Positions 10,575-19,776 are shown, numbered from the stretch's first letter. The stretch: DNA of 64,000 nucleotides from Bacteroidales bacterium (GCA_016928305.1 JAFGKY010000107.1:1-64000); one strand, 5' to 3'. Notes: generated from the letters alone by a model not told the origin. Made by a program: numbers and translations.

Positions 10575-11918
10575 ATGATAAGAAAATACCTGTTTTTTAT
10601 TATCCTGTTGTCTTTTTCTTACTCAGTGGCGATAAGCCAGGTGAAGATGATCGACCAGGTTATTGCAGTGGTAGGCGACAAGAGAATACTGTATTCGGAT
10701 GTTGAACAACAGTATTATCAACTAATCGCCCAGGGTGAAAAAACCACGGCTGATACACGTTGTCAGATCTTAGAGAATTTACTGGTTCAAAAGCTTTTAA
10801 TCAATCAGGCAGAAATTGACAGCATCGAAATCCCTGAATCACAGGTTGACGCTGAATTGGAATCCCGGATGCGGTATTTTGTTACTATGATGGGATCGGA
10901 ACAGAAGCTGGAAGAGTATTTTAAAAAGTCTACTTTGGAAATAAAGGAAGATCTTCGGGATGATATTCGTGAAATGGCGTTAACCGATAGGATGAAACGG
11001 GAAATAACAGGGAACATTTCGGTTACTCCAACCGAAGTCAAGAATTTCTATAAATCATTGCCCCAGGCTGAAATCCCGTATATAGAATCGGAAGTGGAAG
11101 TCAACCAGATTCTGGTGTATCCAAAATATGGTGAGAAGGCAGTATTCGAAGTGCGTGAGAAATTACTGGCTATCCGTCAGCGCATACTCGACGGTGAAAA
11201 TTTTGCTACCCTGGCCGTCTTATATTCGGAAGATCCGGGATCTGCAACCCGTGGAGGGGATATCGGATGGGCTTCCAAATCCGATATTGATCCGGAATAT
11301 GCCAAAGCCGCATTCGGATTGAAAAAGGGTTCGGTCTCAAAGATTGTCGAATCTTCTTTCGGCTATCATATCATTCAATGCCTCGACCGAACCGAAGAAA
11401 GGGTCCATACCCGGCATATTCTTATGAAGCCCGGGATGACACCCGAGGTTAAACAGGAAGCTATTGACCGCCTTGATAGTATCCTATTCCTGGTAAGAAC
11501 GGATTCCTTTACTTTTGAAAAGGCAGCTATAGCGTTCTCAGAAGACAAGGATACCCGGCTAAACGGAGGCCAGTTGGTTAATCCCAGAGGCGGCCCGCGA
11601 TGGAAAATGGATGAACTGGGAAGCCGGGATTACTCCGTAATTAAAAACATGACCGTTGGAGAAATCACTTCCCCTTTTGAGTCCATGGATGCGAAGGGTA
11701 AAACAGTTTATAAAATACTGCTGTTGAAAAAACGTACGAATCCCCATATTGCTAATCCCGAAGAAGATTTCAACCGGCTGAAAGAAATGACCGTTGAGAA
11801 AAAACAGCTTGAGATCGTGAACCGATGGGTTGAGGATAAAATAGGTGCTACCTTCATCCGGATTGATCCTGAATACAGAAACTGTAAATTTACCATCAAA
11901 GGTTGGCTGAAATCCTGA
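10575..11918 (+). CDS. SurA-type peptidyl-prolyl isomerase
   Basis: This 447-residue exported protein has a signal peptide of about 21 residues. A SurA N-terminal chaperone domain (about 25-160, starting IDQVIAVVGD) is followed by two parvulin domains at about 170-275 (VNQILVYPK to YHIIQCLD) and 278-385 (TRHILMKPG onward). The order and length match bacterial SurA closely, so this is the best SurA candidate of the three. SurA escorts outer-membrane barrels to the BAM complex. The gene is 6 nt from its upstream and downstream neighbours, a tight operon. Confidence 0.88.
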   Translation: MIRKYLFFIILLSFSYSVAISQVKMIDQVIAVVGDKRILYSDVEQQYYQLIAQGEKTTADTRCQILENLLVQKLLINQAEIDSIEIPESQVDAELESRMRYFVTMMGSEQKLEEYFKKSTLEIKEDLRDDIREMALTDRMKREITGNISVTPTEVKNFYKSLPQAEIPYIESEVEVNQILVYPKYGEKAVFEVREKLLAIRQRILDGENFATLAVLYSEDPGSATRGGDIGWASKSDIDPEYAKAAFGLKKGSVSKIVESSFGYHIIQCLDRTEERVHTRHILMKPGMTPEVKQEAIDRLDSILFLVRTDSFTFEKAAIAFSEDKDTRLNGGQLVNPRGGPRWKMDELGSRDYSVIKNMTVGEITSPFESMDAKGKTVYKILLLKKRTNPHIANPEEDFNRLKEMTVEKKQLEIVNRWVEDKIGATFIRIDPEYRNCKFTIKGWLKS

Positions 11919-11924
11919 TTATCT

Positions 11925-13562
11925 ATGACTGATGATCTGTTATTGTTCCGGGTGTTGAAACTAAAAACCGGATTATTTCTTTTCGCATTACTGAACGGAC
12001 TCAATTTCTGTTACATCCCTCTTTACTCACAACAACCCCAGCATATCGAATACGATGCGGATGATATTATGTACGACAAGAACATTGCCAGCGGAGCATA
12101 CCGGCTGATAAACCATGTTGTCTTCCGGCATAAAAATACGATCATGTATTGTGACAGTGCTTATTTTTATGCTGCCGGAAACTCACTTGAAGCTTATGAA
12201 AATGTTCATATTAACCAGGGCGATTCGGTTCAGATTTATGGCGATTATCTTTATTACGACGGCAATACACGACTGGCCCGTATCCGGAATAATGTAAGAC
12301 TCTCGAGCAGCACTACACGGTTGACAAGCCAGGCCGTTGACTATGATTTGCACAATAATGTAGGATACTATACCAGTCATGCCGATATTCTCAACGGCAA
12401 CAACAAACTGCGGAGCCGTCTTGGTTATTACTATTCCCGGCAGAACATCTACCTGTTCAGGGATAGTGTTGTAGTGGAAAATCCTGAATATACCATCTAT
12501 TCCGATACACTTAAGTACCATACTGTAACGAATACCGCACACTTTTTCGGACCTACAAGGATCATCAGCGACAGCAATGTCATTTATTGTGAAAGAGGAT
12601 GGTATAATACAGAAACGGATGTTTCCATGCTGAAAAAAAATGCCAGCATTGAAAATCCTGCCCGGAAAATTACCGGTGACAGCCTGTATTATGAACGAGA
12701 GACAGGGCATGGTGAAGCATACTCCAATATTCAGCTGGTGGATAAAGAACAAAATGTTGTTCTGCGAGGTAATTATGCCAGGGTGAATGAAAAAACCGAA
12801 AATGCCCTGTTAACGGATAGTGCTTTATTTATTTACATCACCGAAAATGATTCTCTGTTTATACATGCCGATACCTTACGGTCTGAGCCCGACAGTATCG
12901 GGAAAAAGGAATTCCGGCTCTACTACAGGGTGAAACTTTTTAAATCCGACCTTCAGGGAAAATGCGATTCCATGTTTTATTCAACCGCTGACTCCATCCT
13001 TCGTTTATATTATGAACCCATACTTTGGTCCGGCGAATACCAGCTTTCTGCAGAATATATTGAAATCCGGATCAAGAACCGGCAGGTCAGTCAACTGCAC
13101 ATGCTGCGCACAGCCTTTATTATTAACCAGGAAGATTCCATACGCTTTAACCAGGTAAAAGGGAAAACCATGGTTGGTCATTTCTTGGATAATAATTTAT
13201 ATATGATCAATGTATACGGCAATGGTCAAACAATCTATTATGCCAAGGACAAAGAGGATATAATCGGTGTGAACAAAGCCGAGAGTACGGATCTGACCAT
13301 CTTCCTCCAGGATAAAAAAATAGAAGAGATACGTTTTTTAAAAAAACCAGCCGCTGTTCTGTATCCACCTGAGCAGGCTCCAAAGGAAGAACTGGTATTG
13401 AAAGACTTTAAATGGCAGAAAGAAATACGTCCTCTGACAATGGAAGATATTTTCAGGTGGGAGGCGGGACAGAAAAATCCGGAACCCGAAACCGAAAGGC
13501 AGAAGAGAAGAGACGAGGGACAAGAGACAAGCCTGCCTGCCGAAGAGGCAGGGGATAAGTAA
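11925..13562 (+). CDS. OstA/LptA-like periplasmic protein
   Basis: This 545-residue protein has a hydrophobic N-terminal signal (about residues 15-37). It is built of repeated short beta-strand units typical of OstA/LptA-fold proteins, with recurrent phrases such as GDSLYYERETG and SDTLKYH. LptA-fold proteins form a beta-jellyroll bridge for lipopolysaccharide transport; this family's exact role in Bacteroidota is inferred. It follows a SurA-type gene by 6 nt. The last 19 or so residues are polar and charged and are encoded by an intergenic-type heptamer array (from 13503), including a GC-rich hairpin at 13532-13552. The C-terminus therefore looks like a recent read-through into repeat DNA. 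Confidence 0.8.
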   Translation: MTDDLLLFRVLKLKTGLFLFALLNGLNFCYIPLYSQQPQHIEYDADDIMYDKNIASGAYRLINHVVFRHKNTIMYCDSAYFYAAGNSLEAYENVHINQGDSVQIYGDYLYYDGNTRLARIRNNVRLSSSTTRLTSQAVDYDLHNNVGYYTSHADILNGNNKLRSRLGYYYSRQNIYLFRDSVVVENPEYTIYSDTLKYHTVTNTAHFFGPTRIISDSNVIYCERGWYNTETDVSMLKKNASIENPARKITGDSLYYERETGHGEAYSNIQLVDKEQNVVLRGNYARVNEKTENALLTDSALFIYITENDSLFIHADTLRSEPDSIGKKEFRLYYRVKLFKSDLQGKCDSMFYSTADSILRLYYEPILWSGEYQLSAEYIEIRIKNRQVSQLHMLRTAFIINQEDSIRFNQVKGKTMVGHFLDNNLYMINVYGNGQTIYYAKDKEDIIGVNKAESTDLTIFLQDKKIEEIRFLKKPAAVLYPPEQAPKEELVLKDFKWQKEIRPLTMEDIFRWEAGQKNPEPETERQKRRDEGQETSLPAEEAGDK

Positions 13563-13705
13563 ATCAAGAACCAAGACAAAAGACATTTGAAGAGTTGACA
13601 GTTGACAGTTAACAGACAACAGTGAACTGTGAACTGTGAACTGTGAACTGTGAACTGTGAACTATTAAGCTTTTTCCGTGGACTGTCGACTGTGGACCGT
13701 TGACT
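13503..13705. repeat. 203-bp degenerate heptamer array, 29 words in one phase
   Basis: Seven-base words keep the same phase throughout: gagacga, gggacaa, gagacaa, a 21-bp GC-rich hairpin insert (three word lengths), gggataa, gtaaatc, aagaacc, aagacaa, aagacat, ttgaaga, gttgaca twice, gttaaca, gacaaca, gtgaact six times (13622-13663), then two unrelated words and gtggact, gtcgact, gtggacc, gttgact. The array starts inside the OstA-like gene and ends 9 nt before the stop of the convergent small gene. It shares 17 bases with 59415-59431 and 14 bases with 168-181, both in reverse complement. Confidence 0.75.
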
Positions 13706-13714
13706 TTCTTCTAA

Positions 13715-13936
13715 TTAGTATTCATCCTCATTGAAAAAGAAATCATCTTTACTGGGATAATCCGGCCACAGATCCTCAATACTTTCATATATTTCGCCTT
13801 CATCTTCAATTTCCTGCAGGTTCTCAATAACCTCAAGGGGAGCACCGGAACGAATCGCAAAGTCAATCAGTTCCTCTTTGGTTGCCGGCCAGGGTGCATC
13901 CTCGAGTTTAGAAGCTAATTCTAATGTCCAGTACAT
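13715..13936 (-). CDS. Small acidic DUF2795 family protein
   Basis: This 73-residue acidic protein has the recognisable WPATKEELIDFA core of the DUF2795 family, a short domain widespread in Bacteroidota and other bacteria. No enzymatic motif, signal or membrane segment is seen. The C-terminal half is rich in Asp and Glu (DDFFFNEDEY). A TATATTTG -7 element lies about 45 nt upstream, within the 3' end of the adenosyltransferase gene region, so it probably has its own promoter. Function is unknown. Confidence 0.8.
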   Translation of the reverse strand: MYWTLELASKLEDAPWPATKEELIDFAIRSGAPLEVIENLQEIEDEGEIYESIEDLWPDYPSKDDFFFNEDEY

Positions 13937-13978
13937 AACGATGTGAATTTAGATAAGACTTTTTTGGTAAAAATTGTG

Positions 13979-14009
13979 CAAATATAAAAAAATATCAATA
14001 AACTACAAC
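13979..14009 (-). promoter_or_regulatory. Promoter of the small DUF2795 gene
   Basis: On the minus strand, GTTG (14006-14009) is followed after 19 nt by TATATTTG (13979-13986). The -7 element is a perfect match to TAnnTTTG and the -33 element has one mismatch. Confidence 0.5.
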
Positions 14010-14551
14010 CCGGAGTTCCATTTTAACTCAATACCTTGATTATCAATAAGTAATCTTCTTGAAAATACAAATAAAAAATCAGATAACCGGTTAATATACT
14101 GCAATACGGTATCAGGCACAAAATGTTTCGATGAGACCTCAACAATTCTTCTCTCAGCCCTTCGGCAGACTGCCCTTGCTACCTGAGCATATGAACTTAT
14201 AACATGGCCACCGGGTAGCACAAAGGAAGATAACCCCGGTAATCCCTTTTGCATGTTGTCAATTGCATTTTCCAGTTCCTGTATATACGATTGTTTCAGT
14301 TCAGGAATTTTCTCCCCGCAATCATCACAATCAGAAGCCAGTATTGCAGCACAAATCATCAACCGGTCCTGAATGCCAATCAGCAATGCCTGATATTCTG
14401 AAGATGATACCTGATCGCGAAGCAAACCGATTTGGCATATTAACTCATCCACGGTTCCATAAGCTTCGATCCGGATATTCGATTTGGAGGTCCTTTTGCC
14501 TCCTATCAATGATGTGGTTCCATTATCGCCTGACCGGGTATAGATTTTCAT
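14003..14551 (-). CDS. Cob(I)yrinic acid a,c-diamide adenosyltransferase, PduO type
   Basis: This enzyme transfers adenosine from ATP to cob(I)alamin to make coenzyme B12. The N-terminal ATP-binding signature (YTRSGDNGTTSL) and the C-terminal RAVCRRAERR helix are typical of the PduO/MMAB family. The family usually starts MKIYT, so I choose the Met at 14551; an in-frame Met at 14560 would add three residues. Neither has a strong ribosome site. No other cobalamin gene and no B12-dependent enzyme is in the window, so the consuming enzyme (for example methylmalonyl-CoA mutase) must be elsewhere. Confidence 0.92.
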   Translation of the reverse strand: MKIYTRSGDNGTTSLIGGKRTSKSNIRIEAYGTVDELICQIGLLRDQVSSSEYQALLIGIQDRLMICAAILASDCDDCGEKIPELKQSYIQELENAIDNMQKGLPGLSSFVLPGGHVISSYAQVARAVCRRAERRIVEVSSKHFVPDTVLQYINRLSDFLFVFSRRLLIDNQGIELKWNSGL

Positions 14552-14744
14552 ATTCAACATATTTTAGTAATACAAACCGTATTAAAATGTCCAATGATCT
14601 GTGCATGAAGGGAGCACTGACTCACTATGGTCACTGGATCCTCAGGCTGTTGTTGCAGGTGTTTAAAATAGTTGTTCCTGGATTTGTCTTTTTGTTTATC
14701 CGATCATGATGATTACCGTTGAGTCATCAACAATACCCAATGGA

Positions 14745-15452
14745 TCAATTATTATCCAACAGGGTCTGTTCGATCATCCTGTCATATTCAACATGACCGT
14801 CCAGTAATCGTATATTCCGGTGAGCATGGCGTGCAATGCTTTCCTCATGGGTCACCAGTATGATTGTATTACCCCTTCCGTGTATCTCATCAAACAAGGT
14901 CATAATATCATCCGATGTCTTGGAGTCAAGGTTTCCCGTTGGTTCATCAGCCAGTATAATAGAAGGATGGTTGACCATGGCTCTTGCCAGCGCAACACGT
15001 TGCCGCTGACCACCGGAAAGTTCATTAGGCCGGTGTTCCATACGATCACCCAGACCAACTGATGCCAGCATCTCCTCTGCTCTTTCGATTCTGTCGTTTT
15101 TAGAAAATCCGGCATATACCAGTGGAAGCATCACGTTTTCAAGAGCCGTATACCGGGGAAGCAGATTGAAGGTTTGAAATACAAAGCCAATTTCTTTATT
15201 CCGGATATCAGCAAGCTGATTGTCTTCCAGTTTGCTTACATCCTTCTGGTTGAGCACATAGGTGCCGGAAGTTGTGGTATCAAGGCATCCCACGATGTTC
15301 ATCAGGGTGGATTTTCCGGAGCCTGAAGGCCCCATGATAGCAACATATTCATTTCTTCCGATATCAAGGGATATAGAACGAAGGGCAGGCACTACCTGTG
15401 TACCCAGATAATAATTTTTGACAATATCCCGCAGTATAATGAGTTTTTCCAT
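14745..15452 (-). CDS. ABC transporter ATP-binding protein, MacB/LolD type
   Basis: This 235-residue stand-alone ATPase has Walker A GPSGSGKS (about 41-48), a Q-loop in [10 protein letters not shown], signature LSGGQRQR, Walker B IILADEP, and the H-loop in LVTHE. The [13 protein letters not shown] region is characteristic of the MacB/LolD/FtsE-type exporters, which work in lipoprotein extraction or macrolide/peptide export. No FtsX/MacB-like permease lies next to it, so its partner is elsewhere. The two neighbours are a PduO-type enzyme and a methyltransferase with no evident link. Family assignment is sure; the substrate is not. Confidence 0.88.
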   Translation of the reverse strand: MEKLIILRDIVKNYYLGTQVVPALRSISLDIGRNEYVAIMGPSGSGKSTLMNIVGCLDTTTSGTYVLNQKDVSKLEDNQLADIRNKEIGFVFQTFNLLPRYTALENVMLPLVYAGFSKNDRIERAEEMLASVGLGDRMEHRPNELSGGQRQRVALARAMVNHPSIILADEPTGNLDSKTSDDIMTLFDEIHGRGNTIILVTHEESIARHAHRNIRLLDGHVEYDRMIEQTLLDNN

Positions 15453-15499
15453 ATTACAAACTGAAATTTACGATAAAAGTAATATTCTAAAACGAACAA

Positions 15500-16303
15500 C
15501 TAAAACCTTATGGTATAATTCTCCGGGAAAAAATCATGCTTTATAAAAACAATTCCCATATAAAAAAGATCAATGACAAGCGTGGCCTTTTTGTTTCCCC
15601 GAATTTCTTTCCAGGCCTGCCGCATACCTTCCGACCAGTTGATATCGTCAAATACCAGGATGCTCCCATCCGGCAGCCTTGAAAGGAAGGAAGAGGCATA
15701 ACTGAGAGTTGAGGAAAACTGGTGATTCCCATCTATAAATACCAGCGTCTTCCCCCGAATTTCTGTCAAAATCCACGGTAATGCATTTTCAAATGTATCA
15801 ATAATTACGCTGACGTTCATCAGATTATGATGCTGCAGCGCTGCAGAAGCAAGGGTGGCCACTGCAGGATCCGCTTCGATGGTTATTACCCTTGCGTCGG
15901 GATTTCCGGATGCCAGATAATGGGTGCTGATGCCCAGTGAGGTACCCAGCTCTATGATCAGATCAGGTTTATAATACTGTGCTATCCGGAACAAAAGCCT
16001 GCCGGATTTGCGGCTAACAGAGGCAAGGCTGGCAATATCGGCAACCGTTCTTTCCTGCGCTCTGCCAGCTCTTGAACCGGCGCCGAAATCAGTCAATCGT
16101 ATTAATGTTTTGTCTTTCTTCAATGAATACCGGTAAGTTTCAGCAATATCATAGGCATTATATCGCACTTTATCACTAAGTACCGATGCGATGAAACCGT
16201 AAACAAAAGGGGAATGAACACCATAATCCTTTTTATGACCGGTCTTCAACCAATATTTCAGGAAAGCCGCTGACGTTCCGAACCATTTAAACCAATGCCA
16301 CAT
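15500..16303 (-). CDS. Class I SAM-dependent methyltransferase, O-methyltransferase-like
   Basis: A Rossmann methyltransferase fold is indicated by motif I LIIELGTSLGISTHYLA, followed by the acidic strand end VITIEADP and by FIDGNHQFSSTL and ILVFDDINWSEG. This pattern resembles metal-dependent O-methyltransferases of the class I group. The N-terminal 100 residues (HSPFVYGF) are typical of a Bacteroidota subfamily. No signal peptide. It is transcribed divergently from another methyltransferase gene. The acceptor substrate is unknown. Confidence 0.8.
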   Translation of the reverse strand: MWHWFKWFGTSAAFLKYWLKTGHKKDYGVHSPFVYGFIASVLSDKVRYNAYDIAETYRYSLKKDKTLIRLTDFGAGSRAGRAQERTVADIASLASVSRKSGRLLFRIAQYYKPDLIIELGTSLGISTHYLASGNPDARVITIEADPAVATLASAALQHHNLMNVSVIIDTFENALPWILTEIRGKTLVFIDGNHQFSSTLSYASSFLSRLPDGSILVFDDINWSEGMRQAWKEIRGNKKATLVIDLFYMGIVFIKHDFFPENYTIRF

Positions 16304-16512
16304 AAATACACGAATTTAAAGAAATCTTGCGGTTATTCTGCGTGTTAGGAATAAAAAGGATGAATGGGAGGAAATATCCGGCGGATTTTTTATTTTTGAA
16401 TTTATTCAAACCGTTTTTACTATTCAACGTATATACCTGGCCTGTATGACAACTGAACAGAAAAATCACTCATCCTGGCGTTATGTGATATCCATACATT
16501 AAAATCAAATCA

Positions 16513-17415
16513 ATGAAATATATAAAACCATTCATAAACCCGCTGGAATGGATAAGAGCAATCAGGTTCCACAGGCGAAATGCAAAAATCGACAAATCAG
16601 CTTACGATCTGGAATTATGGCTTTACTCTAAAATACTGAAGAACGATATGCTTCATTTCGGATATTTTGAAGATACGTCCATTCAGCCTGATACAATGTC
16701 ATTCAAACAGTTGGAAGATGCGCAGGTTAAATATGCGAAAAATATTATCGGGCACATCAAGGATATCCGGAATCCTGTCCTGGATGTCGGATGCGGAATG
16801 GGAGGTTTGGCAGAAATGATGCATAAACGCAACCTTTGGGTTGAAATGCTGACACCCAATAGAGATCAGATTGTTTACATTAACAAACAACATCCGCACC
16901 TGAAGAGTCATTGCTGTAAATTTGAAAAATTTGAGTCAGAGCGGAAATTCGGTACCATCATTAATTCAGAATCATTACAGTATATTTCATTAAAGGATGC
17001 ATTTTTAAAAGCCAATGAGATCATTTTACCCGGAGGAAGATGGATCATTGTTGATTTCTTCAGGCTGAAAGGTGACAGCATTAACAAAACCTCCCATCTT
17101 CTTGAGAATTTTGATCAGGCCATCCGGGAGTTTAACTGGACCATTGTATATCAACAGGATATCACACAAAATGTTTTACCCACGCTGGCCTTTGCCTATA
17201 TGTATGTGGAACGTTTCTTGCTGCCGTTGAAGCATGTTGGCTATGAAAAACTCCGTTACAAGAAACCATGGCTGTATTACCTGACGCGTGAAATAAGAGA
17301 TTATGTTGACAATAAAATCATCAAGGAATCAGCCGCCATTGATCCTTCTAAATTCATACAGGAAAAGAAGTATATGTTTTTTGTACTCGAAAAAACAATA
17401 CAAAATAATAACTAA
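16513..17415 (+). CDS. Class I SAM-dependent methyltransferase, cyclopropane-synthase/UbiE-like
   Basis: This 300-residue protein has SAM motif I VLDVGCGMGGLAEMM at about 93-107 and motif II around MLTPNRDQI. An acceptor-type C-terminal part has several aromatic stretches (WLYYLTREIRDY). The layout resembles small-molecule or lipid methyltransferases of the cyclopropane-fatty-acid synthase/sterol type. The next gene, recG, begins 24 nt downstream, so the two may be co-transcribed although no functional link is evident. The substrate is unknown. Confidence 0.8.
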   Translation: MKYIKPFINPLEWIRAIRFHRRNAKIDKSAYDLELWLYSKILKNDMLHFGYFEDTSIQPDTMSFKQLEDAQVKYAKNIIGHIKDIRNPVLDVGCGMGGLAEMMHKRNLWVEMLTPNRDQIVYINKQHPHLKSHCCKFEKFESERKFGTIINSESLQYISLKDAFLKANEIILPGGRWIIVDFFRLKGDSINKTSHLLENFDQAIREFNWTIVYQQDITQNVLPTLAFAYMYVERFLLPLKHVGYEKLRYKKPWLYYLTREIRDYVDNKIIKESAAIDPSKFIQEKKYMFFVLEKTIQNNN

Positions 17416-17439
17416 AGTAAGATCCGAAGCGGGATTTCC

Positions 17440-19584
17440 ATGGACACCCAAAGATCAAACAGGATCACGGAAAAAACGGGCAACCGTGACCTTCTTGAAA
17501 CCGGCATTCAATACCTGAAAGGTGTTGGCCCAAAACGGGCCGAACTGCTGGGAAAAGAGTTGAATATTTACACGTTCCGTGACCTGCTGTATTTTTTCCC
17601 TTATAAATATATTGACCGTTCAAAATTCCATACAGTTAAGGAAATTGATACAAACCTTGCCTACATACAATTGAAAGGTCGTATTACGGGATTCCGCACC
17701 GAAGGATCAAAATACAAACAACGGCTTATCGCCAGGTTCACCGACGATACGGGAACAATGGAACTGGTTTGGTTTCAGGGCATACATTGGGTAACCAGGA
17801 ATATAGAAGCCGGCAAAGATTATATTATTTTCGGACGACCGGCCATCTATAACAACCGCATTTCTATTGCTCATCCTGAAATCGATCCGGTGGAAAAAAC
17901 CGATCTTGTTTTTTCAGGAAAACTACAACCTCAGTACAGCAGCACCGAAAAGCTCAAGAACAGTTTCATTACTTCAAAAACCATCCAGAAACTGGTTGCA
18001 GGTTTATTTCAGCATATAGGTAAGATGGATGAAACCTTACCGCAACATCTTATTCACAGATTACACTTTCCAGACATCAATGAAGCCTTGTATTCTCTTC
18101 ATTTTCCTGCCGGACACCCTCAGCTGAAAAAAGCCACTTACCGGCTTAAATTTGAAGAACTTTTCTATATCCAGTTGAACATCCTGCGGCAAAAAAACCG
18201 TAATCAGCAAACCATAAAGGGACATGTATTTGCCAGCGTGGGCAATTATGTCAACGATTTTTACCATAAAAAACTGACGTTTGAACTAACGGAGGCTCAG
18301 AAAAGGGTCATACGTGAAATACGGAAAGACCTCGGTTCGGGAAAACAGATGAACCGATTGTTGCAGGGTGATGTCGGCAGCGGAAAGACCCTTGTTGCCG
18401 TAATGGCCATACTGATAGCACTTGACAACGGATACCAGGCCTGCCTGATGGCGCCTACCGAGATCCTTGCCAATCAGCATTTTGCAACAATTTCCCATTT
18501 TCTCGAAGGGCTGTCTGTCAACGTTAAGCTGCTTACCGGTTCTACCCGCAAAGCTGAAAGAAACACGTTGTTTGCCGAGCTGGCTGCCGGCGATCTGCAG
18601 GTATTAATCGGAACCCATGCCCTGCTTGAGGATCCTGTTCAGTTTAATAACCTTGGTCTGGTTGTGATCGACGAACAACAACGTTTTGGTGTTGCTCAAC
18701 GGGCCCGTTTACGCCAGAAAAACACGGATCCACCCCACGTACTTGTAATGACAGCCACTCCGATCCCCAGAACACTGGCCATGACACTTTATGGAGATCT
18801 GGATGTATCGGAAATTGATGAAATGCCACCGGGACGAAAACCGATTATGACCATACACTACTCCGATTCCAAAAGGCTTGTCATGTTTGGTTTTCTGCGC
18901 GAACAAATAAAGCAGGGTCGGCAGGTTTATATGGTTTATCCGCTGATCAGTGAATCAGAAAAACTGGACTATAAAGCACTTGATGACGGTTATGAAGCCA
19001 TGGTCAGGGCATTTCCCCCACCCCGATACCTGGTCGTTTGTGCCCATGGCAGGCTGAAAACAGAGGAAAAAGACCTTGCCATGCAGTTATTCCAGACCGG
19101 CAAAGCACATATCATGGTAGCAACAACAGTCATTGAAGTGGGGGTTGATATTCCGAATGCAACGGTGATGGTCATTGAGAGTGCCGAACGTTTTGGATTG
19201 TCGCAGTTGCATCAGCTCAGAGGTCGTGTTGGTCGCGGAGCTGATCAGAGCTATTGCATCCTGATGACTTCTCATAAACAGACAGCGGAAGCCCGTAAAC
19301 GAATTGAAACCATGATAAATACCACCGATGGTTTTGTCATTGCCGAAGCTGATCTTAAACTCCGTGGACCCGGGGATATTGAGGGAACACAACAAAGCGG
19401 GATACCTTTCGACCTGAAAATAGCCAGTCTGAGTGAAGACGGACTGATATTGCAATTCGCACGTGACACAGCACAGGAATTGCTTAGCCATGATCCTGAC
19501 CTTTCGGCACCCGAAAATGGAATGCTGGTAAAGCAGCTTAAAAGACTGTCACGGTCGCAGGTGGACTGGAGTAGTATTAGTTGA
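17440..19584 (+). CDS. recG: ATP-dependent DNA helicase RecG
   Basis: RecG remodels stalled replication forks and Holliday junctions. The 714-residue length fits. An N-terminal wedge/OB domain (about 30-250, beginning with KGVGPKRAELL) is followed by SF2 helicase domains: Walker A GDVGSGKT with Lys316, motif III TATPIPRT, and motif VI in LHQLRGRVGRG, then the TRG region. Motif II reads DEQQ (411-414) where RecG normally has DEQH, a conservative change worth noting. The upstream methyltransferase is 24 nt away. A strong hairpin lies 17 nt after the stop. Confidence 0.95.
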   Translation: MDTQRSNRITEKTGNRDLLETGIQYLKGVGPKRAELLGKELNIYTFRDLLYFFPYKYIDRSKFHTVKEIDTNLAYIQLKGRITGFRTEGSKYKQRLIARFTDDTGTMELVWFQGIHWVTRNIEAGKDYIIFGRPAIYNNRISIAHPEIDPVEKTDLVFSGKLQPQYSSTEKLKNSFITSKTIQKLVAGLFQHIGKMDETLPQHLIHRLHFPDINEALYSLHFPAGHPQLKKATYRLKFEELFYIQLNILRQKNRNQQTIKGHVFASVGNYVNDFYHKKLTFELTEAQKRVIREIRKDLGSGKQMNRLLQGDVGSGKTLVAVMAILIALDNGYQACLMAPTEILANQHFATISHFLEGLSVNVKLLTGSTRKAERNTLFAELAAGDLQVLIGTHALLEDPVQFNNLGLVVIDEQQRFGVAQRARLRQKNTDPPHVLVMTATPIPRTLAMTLYGDLDVSEIDEMPPGRKPIMTIHYSDSKRLVMFGFLREQIKQGRQVYMVYPLISESEKLDYKALDDGYEAMVRAFPPPRYLVVCAHGRLKTEEKDLAMQLFQTGKAHIMVATTVIEVGVDIPNATVMVIESAERFGLSQLHQLRGRVGRGADQSYCILMTSHKQTAEARKRIETMINTTDGFVIAEADLKLRGPGDIEGTQQSGIPFDLKIASLSEDGLILQFARDTAQELLSHDPDLSAPENGMLVKQLKRLSRSQVDWSSIS

Positions 19585-19601
19585 GAGAAGCCTCTCCCCT
19601 T

Positions 19602-19623
19602 CCCCTCTCCAGGAGGAGAGGGG
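19602..19623 (+). terminator. Hairpin after recG
   Basis: A 9-bp GC-rich stem CCCCTCTCC/GGAGAGGGG with an AGGA loop begins 17 nt after the recG stop. There is no T-run, so it may be a weak or bidirectional terminator between convergent genes, or a dispersed REP-type palindrome. Confidence 0.45.
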
Positions 19624-19722
19624 TAATATCTTGCGCATAATCTCAAATTGTTGTGAAAATTGTGCCCTCAGAAAGGCTTGCCGTTATGCAGTCATTCCGT
19701 CTGCCGGCAGGTAGGTTTCGTT

Positions 19723-19771
19723 TTTTACTGTTCACTATTCACTGTTCACTGTTCACTGTTTACTGTTCACT
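19723..19771. repeat. Heptamer array between recG and a convergent membrane-protein gene
   Basis: Seven words in phase: ttttact, gttcact, attcact, gttcact, gttcact, gtttact, gttcact. Read on the other strand the word is agtgaac, a one-base variant (allowing rotation) of the gtgaact word at 13622-13663. Confidence 0.65.
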
Positions 19772-19776
19772 CCAAT

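Noticed and set aside
13594-13663. Possible CRISPR array
   Set aside because: The units are 7 bp and contiguous with no spacers, and no cas gene is present.
14587-14709. 40-residue hydrophobic plus-strand frame
   Set aside because: It lies antisense in the gap between two minus-strand genes, with no ribosome site or promoter.
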